The position numbers were made by a program, and so were the translations under genes. From the NCBI GenBank assembly GCA_964616985.1, contig CAZTVF010000001.1:1-64000 (forward strand): a stretch of DNA of 64,000 nt. Direction: 5' to 3'. The notes below the pieces were generated by a model, which was not told where the DNA came from, searched no databases, and saw only the letters and a program-made list of their open reading frames with translations. Shown here piece after piece: positions 38,222-46,700 of this stretch; position 1 is the first letter of the stretch, and each line of letters opens with the position of its first letter. Origin of the DNA: CAZTVF01 sp964616985 (GTDB taxonomy: Bacteria; Planctomycetota; Phycisphaerae; SM23-33).

Positions 38222-39237
38222 GGACGTTCCTCCGCGGCCGGCGCGGTGGCCGGGGCGCTGGCCGGCTGGGTGGCCGGGCGGATGGGCGTCGAAACACCCA
38301 GGCGCATCAGGGCTGCACTCGCCGCCGATTGCCACGGCGTGCCGGGGTACGTCTCGATCACCTTCTTGTAGTAGAACTTGGCCGGATCGAGCCGATGAAT
38401 GCGTTCATAGAACACGCCGATGCCGTACATCTTCTGGGCCAGCGTCACGCGGATCGTCTCCAGCGTGCGAGGCACGTTGGCCTGCTCGGCCTGGAGGGGG
38501 AACCGCTCGGCGTAGGCCTGGTAACGCTGGCGGGCGTCCAGCAGCGGGGTGTCGTCCCAATCCACGCCACGAAAGGCCGCGTAGCTGGACTTGGCCGCCT
38601 GCAGCATTGCATACGCAGCCCGGGGCGACCTGGAGAACACGTCGAGGTAGCGATCGTAGTCGCCCGCGGCCTCGGCGTAGTCCTGTGCATTGTAGTGGTA
38701 GTCGGCGATCCGCATCAGCGCCCGCTCGGCCAGGTTGGAGCCCGGCGCGTGCTCGGCGATCTTGCCCAGGATGGTGATGCCGTCGTCCTGCGCGGGCACG
38801 TAGAAGATGCCCAGCACGATGCGCTTCTTGCCCTGCAGGAAGGCTTCGGCGACATCGAATTCCTTCTCCAGCGCCCGCTCGGCATATTGCCCGCCGGGAT
38901 ACTGCTCCAGCTGTTTCTGGTAGTATTCGTAGGCTTGGAAATAGCGGCCGCGGAGAATCTCGCCCGCTCCGGCGAGGTTCATGACCTCTTCGGCCTCGGG
39001 GGCGTCGGGGTACTGCTTGAGGAACTTCTTGGCGGCGTTGACGGCGGTAAGGCCTTTGCCTTCTTCAACGTACTGGCGAATGAGTGCGAGCTCGCCTTGC
39101 GGCGTGCCCTTGGCCGGGGCGGGAACGACGACCCAGTTGCCGTCCTGCCACTCGTATTCCTGGGCCGAGGCGGTCGCGGCGGCAAGCAATAGCAGCGCCG
39201 GCAGCACCAGGGTCAGGATGGGACGATATTTCTTCAT
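38218..39237 (-). CDS. BamD-like TPR outer-membrane assembly protein
   Basis: The 339-residue protein has a Sec signal peptide (1-28, ending in an Ala-rich region, no lipobox Cys). Tetratricopeptide-like helical repeats follow (AVNAAKKFLKQYPDAPEAEE, YYQKQLEQYPGGQYAERAL, YDRYLDVFSRSPRAAYAML), as in BamD/YfiO. The C-terminus is an Ala/Thr/Pro tail. In other bacteria BamD helps the BamA complex fold outer-membrane barrels; coupling to an LptE-like gene supports an envelope role. Lack of the lipid-anchor Cys is a difference from classical BamD. GAGGCGGT precedes ATG 39237. Confidence 0.78.
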   Translation of the reverse strand: MKKYRPILTLVLPALLLLAAATASAQEYEWQDGNWVVVPAPAKGTPQGELALIRQYVEEGKGLTAVNAAKKFLKQYPDAPEAEEVMNLAGAGEILRGRYFQAYEYYQKQLEQYPGGQYAERALEKEFDVAEAFLQGKKRIVLGIFYVPAQDDGITILGKIAEHAPGSNLAERALMRIADYHYNAQDYAEAAGDYDRYLDVFSRSPRAAYAMLQAAKSSYAAFRGVDWDDTPLLDARQRYQAYAERFPLQAEQANVPRTLETIRVTLAQKMYGIGVFYERIHRLDPAKFYYKKVIETYPGTPWQSAASAALMRLGVSTPIRPATQPASAPATAPAAEERP

Positions 39238-39381
39238 GTAGCGGTCACCGCCTCGGGGGCTCATTATACGGACCGCGCGGGAGGCTGCAAGGGGACACAA
39301 GCGGGCCTGGTAGTCCGTCACGGTTGAATCAGGCCCCCAAGCGCACTCACATTTTCCGAATGATGGATCGCCCTGGGACCC

Positions 39382-40122
39382 TTACAGCACGTGTCGCAGC
39401 ATGCGCGGCGTGCGGCCGAGTTGCTGGCTGACGTGATAGGCGAGGAGGCGGCTGACGCCGGCGGCCTGCGGGTCGCTGAGGGTGACCTTGGCCCCGGCCT
39501 CCAGGGCCGTCAAGGCGGCCAGGCCCGCATGCGTCGCGGCATCGACGCGATGCTTCTCGGCCGCGCCCGCTTGGCAGTTGCCGCACACCATACCGCCCTG
39601 TCGTGAGGAGAAGAAGACGTCCTTGTCGCCCTGGGCGATGGCTGCACCACACGTGGTGCACTCAGTGAGATCGCCCAGCAGGCCCACGCGCCGCAGCAGC
39701 CGCCACTGGTAGAACGCCAGCACCGGCCCCAGCGGGGCATCGGCCTGGCCGGTGCGGGCCAGCGCGTTGTGCAGCAGGTCGAAGACCTCCGGGTGCGGGT
39801 CGGCCTCGGCCACCAGCAGGCCCGCCAGCTCGATCATGTACAGCGCCGTGTTCAGCCGCCTGGAGTCGGCCCGCAAGGCTGTGTGCGGCACGCTTTCGGT
39901 GAACTCCACCAGCGTGCCCAGCGTGTCGCGCGTGGTGGCGATGAACACAAGGTCGCCCTCGGCCAGCAGGTCGATCGCGCCGCCGCTCTTGCTCTTGGGC
40001 CGCTTGGTGCCCTTGGCCATCAGCCTCACCTGACCGTAGTTCCGGGCCAGGAAATGCACGACCTGCGACGTCTCGCTGAAGTCCGTCGTGCGGAGGCATA
40101 TGGCTGGCTCGCGGTAACGCAT
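39382..40122 (-). CDS. recO: DNA repair protein RecO
   Basis: The 246-residue protein has the RecO N-terminal OB fold (TTDFSETSQVVHFLARNYGQVRLMAKG) and a helical C-terminal domain. A four-Cys zinc site is formed by CTTC (about 150) and CGNC (about 180). It works with RecR (and RecF) to load RecA on SSB-coated DNA. It lies on the same strand as the bamD-like gene, 144 bases away, and downstream of the KimA-like gene. Confidence 0.93.
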   Translation of the reverse strand: MRYREPAICLRTTDFSETSQVVHFLARNYGQVRLMAKGTKRPKSKSGGAIDLLAEGDLVFIATTRDTLGTLVEFTESVPHTALRADSRRLNTALYMIELAGLLVAEADPHPEVFDLLHNALARTGQADAPLGPVLAFYQWRLLRRVGLLGDLTECTTCGAAIAQGDKDVFFSSRQGGMVCGNCQAGAAEKHRVDAATHAGLAALTALEAGAKVTLSDPQAAGVSRLLAYHVSQQLGRTPRMLRHVL

Positions 40123-40144
40123 CGGCTCAATCTTACAGAGTGGT

Positions 40145-40330
40145 GTCCACGAATTACACGGATTACACGAACAAGAGCCTTTCGCCGCCGAGGTTTTTCT
40201 AGCAGTCCTTCACGCTTGATTCCGGGAGTAACGCCTTGGCGGCGGCTTGCCGTTCGGCGCTGTCAGAGGTGGGTGACGCCCTGCGCTTCTACAGCGCCGA
40301 ACGGCAAGCCGCTGCCAGACGCACTCACAT
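40145..40330. repeat. GATTACACG words plus class A hairpin (second copy)
   Basis: ACGAATTACACGGATTACAC (40148-40167) is followed by GGGAGTAACGCCTTGGCGGCG and the hairpin arms at 40241-40264 and 40289-40312. The order and sequence match 2206-2350 closely, showing that words plus hairpin form one mobile or duplicated unit. Confidence 0.7.
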
Positions 40331-40349
40331 ATTCGATTGTGATGAACTA

Positions 40350-42371
40350 CTAGTTCCCCAGCCGGATCGGCAGGATCACGAAGGGGATGCCGCTGCTGTA
40401 GAAGCGGCGCTGCACTTCGAAGACCAGGGAATTGTGCAGCCAGCGGTTCATGAGCGTGTCTCGCCCGAAGACAAGCTGGCCGCCGAAGAAGACGCCGTCG
40501 GGGTACTTCTCCAGCAACTGCGGGGCGAGCTTGAGAATCTCCTCCACCGCATCGACGCCAATGGCCTGGAAGCCGTCGCTGTAAAAGCCCTCGTGGCGGC
40601 AGAAGCTCTCGTACCGCCCCAGCGACTCGGCCACGAACCTCCGCAGGTTGTCCACCTCCTGCACGCCCTTGAAATTGCCCGCGTCCACCACGCCGACATG
40701 AACGAACACGAAGTTGCGGAACGTGTCGCCGAACAGGCGGCGGATGTTCAGCAGCGAGTGCAGGCCCAGCCCGTTGAACCCGTTGACGAAGAGGACGGCG
40801 GTCTTGGCCGTCGTATCGCAGGGGCGTGGCGCGGCCGCGGAGATGTCTTTCGGCACGGCCTGCACGAGTGCGTCCAACCGCCGCAGCAACTGGCCCACGC
40901 GGTTGTAGTGGCGGCGCACCAGCCAGGCCACCGCCGCCACCCCCGCGGTAATCACCAGCGTGATCCACCCGCCTTCATGGAACTTGACGACGACGACCGA
41001 TGCGAGGATGCCGCCGCTGAGCAGCAGCCCCAGGCCATTGATCGACAATCCGCGCAGCCAGCGGCGTTCGCTCCGGCGCGACTGCCAGCCGTGGCGCACC
41101 ATGCCCAGCTGCGACAGCGAAATGGTGATGAACACGTTGATGCTGTAGAGGATCAGCAGCAGCCCCACCTGTCCGCCCGTGCATACCATCAGCACCGCGG
41201 CGCCCACGCCCATCAGCAGGATGCCGTTCTGCGCCACCAGTCGATCGCTCAACAGGGCGAAACGACTTGGGAACCAGCGGTCCAGGGCCATGCTGGCCAG
41301 GACTCGCGGGCCATCGAGAAACCCTGCCTGGGCCGCGACGAACAGGATGGCTCCCTCGCTGATCAGCGTGACGATGACGAAGATGTTGCACGCCTGCGGG
41401 CTCCAGCCTTGCGTCATCGCGCGGAACAGGATGGCGTTCTGCGTGGGGTCGTTGTTGCCGGGTGCCACCGGCAGGCGAAGCACGATATAGCACAGCATGA
41501 GCCCCACGGCCGTGAACGCCAGCGAGACGGCCATGTAGGCCATTGTGCGGCGGGCGGTCTTGACGCGGGGCTCTCGCAAAATGGGCAGTCCGTTGGAGAC
41601 GGCCTCGATGCCGGTGAACGTGCCGGCGCCCATGGAATACGCCCGCATGATCACCAGCAGCAGGCCGCCCCAGCCCAGAGCGGACTTGGCCGAGACCGTG
41701 TCGCTGCCGACGGCGACCGTGGCGGCGGCCAGGTCGCCGGCGTGGGTGAACAGGATATAGAGGATAGCGAATACGTGCGACGCGACGAACACCAGGAAGA
41801 TCGGCACCAGCGGCAGGACCGACTCCTTCACGCCGCGCATGTTCAGCAGGGTCAGCAGGCCCACCACCGTCACCGACGCCAGGAGCTTGTACTGGTCGTA
41901 ATGAGGCGGCAGGAGACTGAAGATGGCGTCGGCGCCGCTGGCCACGCTGACGGTGATCGTCAGCACGTAGTCGATCAGCAAGGCCGAGCCGCTGATCATC
42001 CCCGCCGTCGGCGACAGCAGCTTGCTGGCCACCAGGTACCCGCCGCCGCCGGTGGGGAACAGGCGGATGATCTGCGAATAACTGGCCGCGATGATGAAGA
42101 TGGTGATGGCCGAGGCGATGGCGACGTACACGCCCAGATGCGGATACGCCTGCAGTTCGCGGTACGCTTCGCCCGGGCCGTAGCACGATGAGGATAGCCC
42201 ATCGGCCCCCAGGCCGACCCAGGCCAGGAACGCGACGATCGACAGGTGGCGGAAGATCCGGTGGTCGCCCAGGTCGCGCGGGCGGCCCACAAGGGCTCGC
42301 TTGACCTTGCCCGCCGCCGTGGGCGGCTCGGGCGGCATGCCGGAGGGAACCGGCGGTGGAATGATGCGCAT
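40350..42371 (-). CDS. APC-superfamily permease, KimA-like K+ transporter
   Basis: The 673-residue protein has about twelve membrane helices (45-500) and a cytoplasmic C-terminal region of about 170 residues. It matches Bacillus KimA (YdaO) from memory in layout and at several points: LGADGLSSSCYG near the first helix, the FPTGGGGYLVASK segment, LLIDYVLTITVSVASGADAI, FTGIEAVSNGLP, and RHYNRVGQLLRRLD after the last helix. KimA is a high-affinity K+ importer controlled by c-di-AMP. The riboswitch directly upstream strongly supports that role over amino-acid transport. GAGGT lies seven bases before ATG 42371. recO follows on the same strand. Confidence 0.82.
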   Translation of the reverse strand: MRIIPPPVPSGMPPEPPTAAGKVKRALVGRPRDLGDHRIFRHLSIVAFLAWVGLGADGLSSSCYGPGEAYRELQAYPHLGVYVAIASAITIFIIAASYSQIIRLFPTGGGGYLVASKLLSPTAGMISGSALLIDYVLTITVSVASGADAIFSLLPPHYDQYKLLASVTVVGLLTLLNMRGVKESVLPLVPIFLVFVASHVFAILYILFTHAGDLAAATVAVGSDTVSAKSALGWGGLLLVIMRAYSMGAGTFTGIEAVSNGLPILREPRVKTARRTMAYMAVSLAFTAVGLMLCYIVLRLPVAPGNNDPTQNAILFRAMTQGWSPQACNIFVIVTLISEGAILFVAAQAGFLDGPRVLASMALDRWFPSRFALLSDRLVAQNGILLMGVGAAVLMVCTGGQVGLLLILYSINVFITISLSQLGMVRHGWQSRRSERRWLRGLSINGLGLLLSGGILASVVVVKFHEGGWITLVITAGVAAVAWLVRRHYNRVGQLLRRLDALVQAVPKDISAAAPRPCDTTAKTAVLFVNGFNGLGLHSLLNIRRLFGDTFRNFVFVHVGVVDAGNFKGVQEVDNLRRFVAESLGRYESFCRHEGFYSDGFQAIGVDAVEEILKLAPQLLEKYPDGVFFGGQLVFGRDTLMNRWLHNSLVFEVQRRFYSSGIPFVILPIRLGN

Positions 42372-42426
42372 ACAGAACCTCGTGGCCGACAATCCATGAG
42401 AGTCGACCTGCGGCCGTCCACAGGTT

Positions 42427-42560
42427 CTCTCCTTCGACGCCTACGGGGTTAGCTGACGGGCTCGGGCCGAAAGAGTTGCCCTACGCCTTGCGGCGATACG
42501 CCCCAACAAACTTGGGTCCCCCGCTCCCGCGATCCGCGGGACTCGGCGGCAGATAGAACG
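42427..42560 (-). promoter_or_regulatory. c-di-AMP riboswitch (ydaO/yuaA type)
   Basis: Read on the minus strand, the segment has the conserved blocks of this riboswitch in order: AGCGGGGGACCCAAG, then TTGGGGCG, a variable stem (CGCCGCAAGGCG) and GTAGGGCAACTCTTTCGG. It closes with the hallmark GAGCCCGTCAGCTAACC followed by CCGTAGGCG. It ends about 55 bases before the permease ATG. In known cases ligand binding shuts off K+ importers. No Rfam search was possible; the call rests on recognising the core. Confidence 0.85.
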
Positions 42561-42669
42561 ATATGCCGCGCAACGGCGGATGTCAACGGGTGTTGAACTG
42601 CCATTGCCACCTCGCATCCAAGACGGTACATTCCTTAGCGATTCTCTACGGACAGAGAAAGGCAAACTC

Positions 42670-44310
42670 ATGATCTCCATCAGGCGGGCAGCGATGGCGG
42701 CGGTGATCGGCATGGCGGCGACGACGGCGATGGCGCAGGACAAGAACTGCTTCCTCAAGGATGGCGACCTCTGGCTGTTCATGGGCGACAGCATCACCAA
42801 CGCCGACACCTATCGTCGGGCCGTCGAGCGGACGGTCAAGCATTACTACCCCCAGGCCAACATCCGATTCGAGCAGGCCGGCCGCAGCGGCGCCCTGGCG
42901 TCGGCTGGCAAAGAACAATTCGAGAAGATTCCCGAGGCCCAGCGCCCGATCATCATCAGCTACATGACGGGCATGAACAATTCCATCAACAGCGCCTGGC
43001 GAAAGGGCCAGCCGATGGAAGCGGCCCTGGAGAGCTATCGCAAGAGCCTCGCCGACTTCGCCCACGCGGCCAAGGCCAACGGCATCACGGTCATCCTCAT
43101 GTCGCCCACACTGACGGATGAATCGCTCGGTTGGTCCAGCGTGTGGGAACTGGGCGGCACGGCCGAGTTCCTCCGCAAGTGCAGCGCGATCCTCAAAGAG
43201 GTCGCCGCGGCTGAAGGCGTTCTGTACGTGCCTGTGGCCGAGGAGTTCGAGGCGTTTCAGGACACGCTGGCGACGCAGCAGACGCTGCGGCCCGACGGCG
43301 TGCATCCGGGCTCGCTGGGGCAGTACCAGATTGCGCGGTCGCTGATCCGGCGGCTGAACCTCGGCGGCAAGCTCGTCGGCGAGCGTCGCTTGGCCGAGCC
43401 GGCTGCGGAACTGGGCGTGGACGTGTCGCTCGTGTCGCGGTTCCTCGATGAGGATGAGGACTCGATCCAGCTGTCGGTGAAGAGCGCCGCGGCGATGACG
43501 GTGACGGCGTCGCTGAGCATCGGCGACTATCGCGAGACGCAGAAGTGGCCGCTGACGGGTAGCGATAAGCTCAAGCTCAAGTTGCCCAAGAAGCTGCTGT
43601 ACCTCGAGGCGGGCAAGGCGACGGACCTGGTGCTGGAGTTGTCCGAAGGCGCCAAACGCAGCCTGTACGTGATCGATCTGTGCAAGGTGCGGGTGCTGCA
43701 TCTCAAGGACGGCAAGGCGTCGGGCACCGTCGAGGGCCCCGCCCAGCGGCCCGAGGGGGCGAAGGTGGCCAACTGGTCGGTGGCGTCCGACGGCAAGGGC
43801 CTGCTGGTGGAGGCGGAGGTGTTCGACAGCGAGATCCGCAGCGACGACCCCTGGCCGTGGGGGCGCGACGGCGTGATCCTGTGGCTGGACTACCGCCCGG
43901 CGGAGCGGTTCGCCGACGTCAACACCGACAGCGACGTGCACCAGACGGTGCTGAACGTGTACGACAAGCCGCTGTTCACCGGCGTGCTGCGGGCCTGGCT
44001 GGGGCGGGGCATGAACAACGCCGCAATCCTTAAAACGACGCAGGTGCAGGGCGGCTACAAGATGCAACTGGCGATCAACGACAAGTTCTCCAAGCACAAC
44101 GACTCGGACCTTTCGAAGCGTGACTTCATCGGCTTCGACATGATCGTCGTGGACATGGACACCGTCGACGGCAAGAAGCAGGGAGGCTTCCACCCGCTGT
44201 TCCCCACGCAGAACCCCCACGACCAGTACGCAAACACCTTCATGATCGTCGATCTCAAGAACAAGCTCAAAGGCGACCTCGCGATCAACGTCTGCCTCAG
44301 CCGGCTGTAG
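42670..44310 (+). CDS. secreted SGNH/GDSL hydrolase with C-terminal CBM9-like region
   Basis: The 546-residue protein has a signal peptide (1-22). An SGNH hydrolase domain (about 25-235) has block I as FMGDSITNA, a GRSG segment, MTGMNNSI as block III and the catalytic pair DGVHP. A middle beta region and a C-terminal domain (about 350-540) follow. The C-terminal domain has VANWSVASDGKGLLVEAEVFD and the WGRDGVILWLDYRP pattern, resembling family 9 carbohydrate-binding modules. It probably de-esterifies an acetylated polysaccharide. AAAGG precedes ATG 42670. It diverges from the KimA-like gene. Confidence 0.82.
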   Translation: MISIRRAAMAAVIGMAATTAMAQDKNCFLKDGDLWLFMGDSITNADTYRRAVERTVKHYYPQANIRFEQAGRSGALASAGKEQFEKIPEAQRPIIISYMTGMNNSINSAWRKGQPMEAALESYRKSLADFAHAAKANGITVILMSPTLTDESLGWSSVWELGGTAEFLRKCSAILKEVAAAEGVLYVPVAEEFEAFQDTLATQQTLRPDGVHPGSLGQYQIARSLIRRLNLGGKLVGERRLAEPAAELGVDVSLVSRFLDEDEDSIQLSVKSAAAMTVTASLSIGDYRETQKWPLTGSDKLKLKLPKKLLYLEAGKATDLVLELSEGAKRSLYVIDLCKVRVLHLKDGKASGTVEGPAQRPEGAKVANWSVASDGKGLLVEAEVFDSEIRSDDPWPWGRDGVILWLDYRPAERFADVNTDSDVHQTVLNVYDKPLFTGVLRAWLGRGMNNAAILKTTQVQGGYKMQLAINDKFSKHNDSDLSKRDFIGFDMIVVDMDTVDGKKQGGFHPLFPTQNPHDQYANTFMIVDLKNKLKGDLAINVCLSRL

Positions 44311-44689
44311 CCGCCTGCGGCGGCGGTGAATCGGTGGATCGGTGAATCAGTGGATCCGAGAATCGGGGAGCGACGGGTCGCATGGGTAGGGTGTGCAGGT
44401 TCCTCGCCCAAAGGGCGAGGGTTCTGCACACGGAAGAACCGATTCTCCAAGCCTACGCCGCGGCCGGTGTTTTCACCCGCGCAGCGGGTGATTGATGGGT
44501 AGCCCCGGGTGAAGCCCGTACTCGGGCGAACCCGGGGTGCAGAGGCATCAGGTCGAGCCCGCACAGCGGGCGATTGAACAGTTGGAACAGTTCCGCCGCC
44601 GAACTTAAGCCGCAGGGCGGCTGCAGCATCTATCTGATTTACTGATTCACTGATCCACCGATTCACCAATTCACCGATCAACCGCTTCT
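44311..44689. repeat. 379-bp composite palindromic element
   Basis: No gene is seen. The outer arms are 9-base words: GGTGAATCGGTGGATC and further GGTGAATCAGTGGATC at 44325-44356, mirrored at 44639-44683 with about 26 of 27 bases complementary in the core. Inside are a GGTTC-flanked hairpin (CCTCGCCC-AAA-GGGCGAGG at 44402-44420) and a CCCCGGGT/ACCCGGGG hairpin (44500-44538). Paired CGCAGCGGGTGATTG and CACAGCGGGCGATTG direct repeats (about 44479 and 44564) are also inside. It fills the convergent gap between the hydrolase and cobO. Confidence 0.7.
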
Positions 44690-45217
44690 CTAGAACTCCA
44701 CGCCCTTCTGCGCGGCGATGCCGGCGTCCATGCCGTGTTTGAGGCAGCGCATCTCGGTGACGGTGTCGGCGAGGTCGATCAGGCCGGGCGTGGCGCCGCG
44801 GCCGGTGAGGACGATGACCGAGCCGGGGGCGGCCTTGCGGCAGGCGTCCAGGACGGCGGACTCGTCCAGCAGGCCGCGGGCGACGGCGTAGCAGACCTCG
44901 TCGAGGATCACCACGGGGTAGACGCCCGACGCGATCGCCTGCTCGGCCCGGCGCAGGCCGGCGACCGCCGCGGCCTTGTGGGCGGCGAAGCGTTCATCCT
45001 CGCGCGGCGGCAGAAAGCCCATTCCCACCTGAACGAACTGCGTGTGGGGCAGGTTGGCGGCACCCGCCCGCTCGCCCGTCGACTGGTCGCTCTTGACGAA
45101 CTGCAGGATGAACGCGGGCATCCCATGGCCGCTCGCCCGCAGGGCCAACCCCATCGCGGCCGTGGTCTTGCCCTTGCCCTCGCCGGTGAAAATCAGGACT
45201 CTCGGTTTGTCGGACAT
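44690..45217 (-). CDS. cobO: cob(I)yrinic acid a,c-diamide / cob(I)alamin adenosyltransferase
   Basis: The 175-residue protein begins with the P-loop GEGKGKTTAAMG of the CobO/BtuR family. It has FVKSDQSTGER, VILDEVCYAVARGLL and the LTGRGATPGLIDLAD motif. It transfers the adenosyl group of ATP to reduced cobalt of corrinoids. It is the last gene of the cobalamin operon, 244 bases after cbiB; that gap is filled by a palindromic element. Confidence 0.95.
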   Translation of the reverse strand: MSDKPRVLIFTGEGKGKTTAAMGLALRASGHGMPAFILQFVKSDQSTGERAGAANLPHTQFVQVGMGFLPPREDERFAAHKAAAVAGLRRAEQAIASGVYPVVILDEVCYAVARGLLDESAVLDACRKAAPGSVIVLTGRGATPGLIDLADTVTEMRCLKHGMDAGIAAQKGVEF

Positions 45218-45250
45218 TAGTCAGCTCCATTAGTAGGAATGCGACTGGAA

Positions 45251-45445
45251 GGAAGGCAATTGGCAAATAGGCGAAGAGAAGGAGCTTCGCACGCTGAAAC
45301 GCCCGGCAATCGCTCGCCTTTAAGCGCTGTTCAATGCTCGGTGACGCCGCGAACAGCGCTGAAAAGCGAGCGATTGCCACACGTTTGCATGCCGCGAAGC
45401 TCTTCTCTTCCGCCTATTGCCAATTGCCTATTGCCAATTGCCTTC
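45251..45445. repeat. composite palindrome between cbiB and cobO (class B)
   Basis: Outer arms: GGCAATTGGCAAATAGGCG with GAGAAGGAGCTTCGC (45255-45290), and the complement GCGAAGCTCTTCTCTTCCGCC with TATTGCCAATTGCC (45394-45429). Inner arms: GGCAATCGCTCGCC with AAGCGCTGTTC (45305-45332), and GAACAGCGCTGAAAAGCGAG with CGATTGCC (45351-45378). The whole can fold into one long nested hairpin in the operon mRNA. Confidence 0.75.
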
Positions 45446-45461
45446 TTCTTATTGCCTTCTT

Positions 45462-46427
45462 CTATCGCCATCGCCCGATCAACTCCACCACGCCCCATCG
45501 CGCCGCGAGGCATAGGCCGGCGAACAGCAGCATCGTCGCGAGCATCAGGGAGTTGGCCCAGACGATGTGTCGCGGGGCGACGTCGGTGAGGGCGTCGCCG
45601 ATGGTCGGCTTGTCCAGCGGCTCGCCATTGTAGTAGTTCCGCCCGCCGAGTTGAACGCCCAGCGCGCCGGCCATCGCGGCCTCGGGGAAGCCCGCGTTGG
45701 GGCTCTCATGTTTGCGGGCGTCGCGGGCGAGCACGCGGAAGCTGTCGGCTGCGCGGCGGCCGAGCAGCGCGGCGGCAGCGGCCATCAGGGGGCCGGTGAG
45801 GCGGGCGGGGACATAGTTGGCCAGGTCGTCCAGGCGTGCCGCCGCCCAGCCGAAGTAGAAGTACCGGTCGTCCTTGTAGCCGAACATGGAGTCCAGCGTG
45901 TTGATCGCGCGGTACGCCATCGCCCCGGCGGGGCCAAAGAGGACGGCGAAGAAGATCGGGGCGGTCACTCCGTCGACCGTGCTCTCGGCGACGCTCTCGA
46001 CGGCGGCGCGGGAGACGCCCGCGGCGTCCAGGGCGGCGGTGTCGCGGCCGACGATCATGGCCACGCACCGGCGGGCGAGCGGGAGGTCGTCCCTATGCAG
46101 TGCCGCGAAGACGGCCAGGCTGTGGCCGGCGAGGTCGCGTGCGGCGATGGTGGTGTAGATGATGACGATGGAGACGACGTCGCTGGCGAGCGGGTGGGCC
46201 AGGACAGCGAGTCGCACCGCGCCCCAGGCGGCGGCCGCCGAGGCGCCGACGATGACGATCTCGGCCAGCACGCCCGCGAGGCGCAGGTGGGGGATGAGCC
46301 GCCGCGTCGCCTTCTCGACCGCGGGGGCAAACGCCCCGATCGCCCGCACCGGGTGCGGCAGCCATCGCGGATCGCCGATCAGCAGGTCCAGGGCGATGGC
46401 GAGAAGTATTTGGTATTCCAGTCGCAT
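45462..46427 (-). CDS. cbiB: adenosylcobinamide-phosphate synthase
   Basis: The 321-residue membrane protein begins MRLEYQILLAIALDLLIGDP, with the LIGDPRWLPHPVRAIG signature of CbiB. It continues with GRDTAALD, VESVAESTVDGV, APIFFAVLFG, YRAINTLDSMFGYKD and HESPNAGFPEAAMAGALGV, all conserved in the family. It joins aminopropanol (or its phosphate) to cobyric acid. ATG 46427 matches the family start; the ribosome-binding site is weak. A long palindromic element separates it from cobS upstream. Confidence 0.95.
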   Translation of the reverse strand: MRLEYQILLAIALDLLIGDPRWLPHPVRAIGAFAPAVEKATRRLIPHLRLAGVLAEIVIVGASAAAAWGAVRLAVLAHPLASDVVSIVIIYTTIAARDLAGHSLAVFAALHRDDLPLARRCVAMIVGRDTAALDAAGVSRAAVESVAESTVDGVTAPIFFAVLFGPAGAMAYRAINTLDSMFGYKDDRYFYFGWAAARLDDLANYVPARLTGPLMAAAAALLGRRAADSFRVLARDARKHESPNAGFPEAAMAGALGVQLGGRNYYNGEPLDKPTIGDALTDVAPRHIVWANSLMLATMLLFAGLCLAARWGVVELIGRWR

Positions 46428-46462
46428 CGATTGTCCAAGGTCAAAAGGTTCGCTGCAAAAGC

Positions 46463-46698
46463 TTTCACCACAAAGGGCGCAAAGAACACGAAGGTAAAGA
46501 GCTTCGCCTGCTCTGGAGTGCAACCAGACGCATTGGTGGCGGCTTGTCCGTTCGGCGCTGTTCGGCTGCGCGCCAAGATCGAACAGCGCCGAACGGGCAA
46601 GCCGCCATCCGACTCGAGTCACAAACGCCCGCGCATCGAGCTTTTGCCCGATAGCGGCCTCTTACCTTTATGTTCTTTGCGTCCTTTGTGGTGAAAAA
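46463..46698. repeat. composite palindrome between cobS and cbiB (class A hairpin inside)
   Basis: Outer arms of about 36 bases: TTTCACCACAAAGGGCGC followed by AAAGAACACGAAGGTAAAG (46463-46500). The mirror at 46661-46696 is about 90 percent complementary. Inner arms: GGCGGCTTGTCCGTTCGGCG at 46538-46560 with its complement at 46583-46606. ACCACAAAG words of this sort are seen in many environmental bacterial genomes; the role is unknown. Confidence 0.75.
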
Positions 46699-46700
46699 AC

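Noticed and set aside
44325..44683. Regular short repeats that might be a CRISPR array
   Set aside because: The words are about 9 bases, touch each other without unique spacers, and are mirrored as inverted arms; no cas genes are present.
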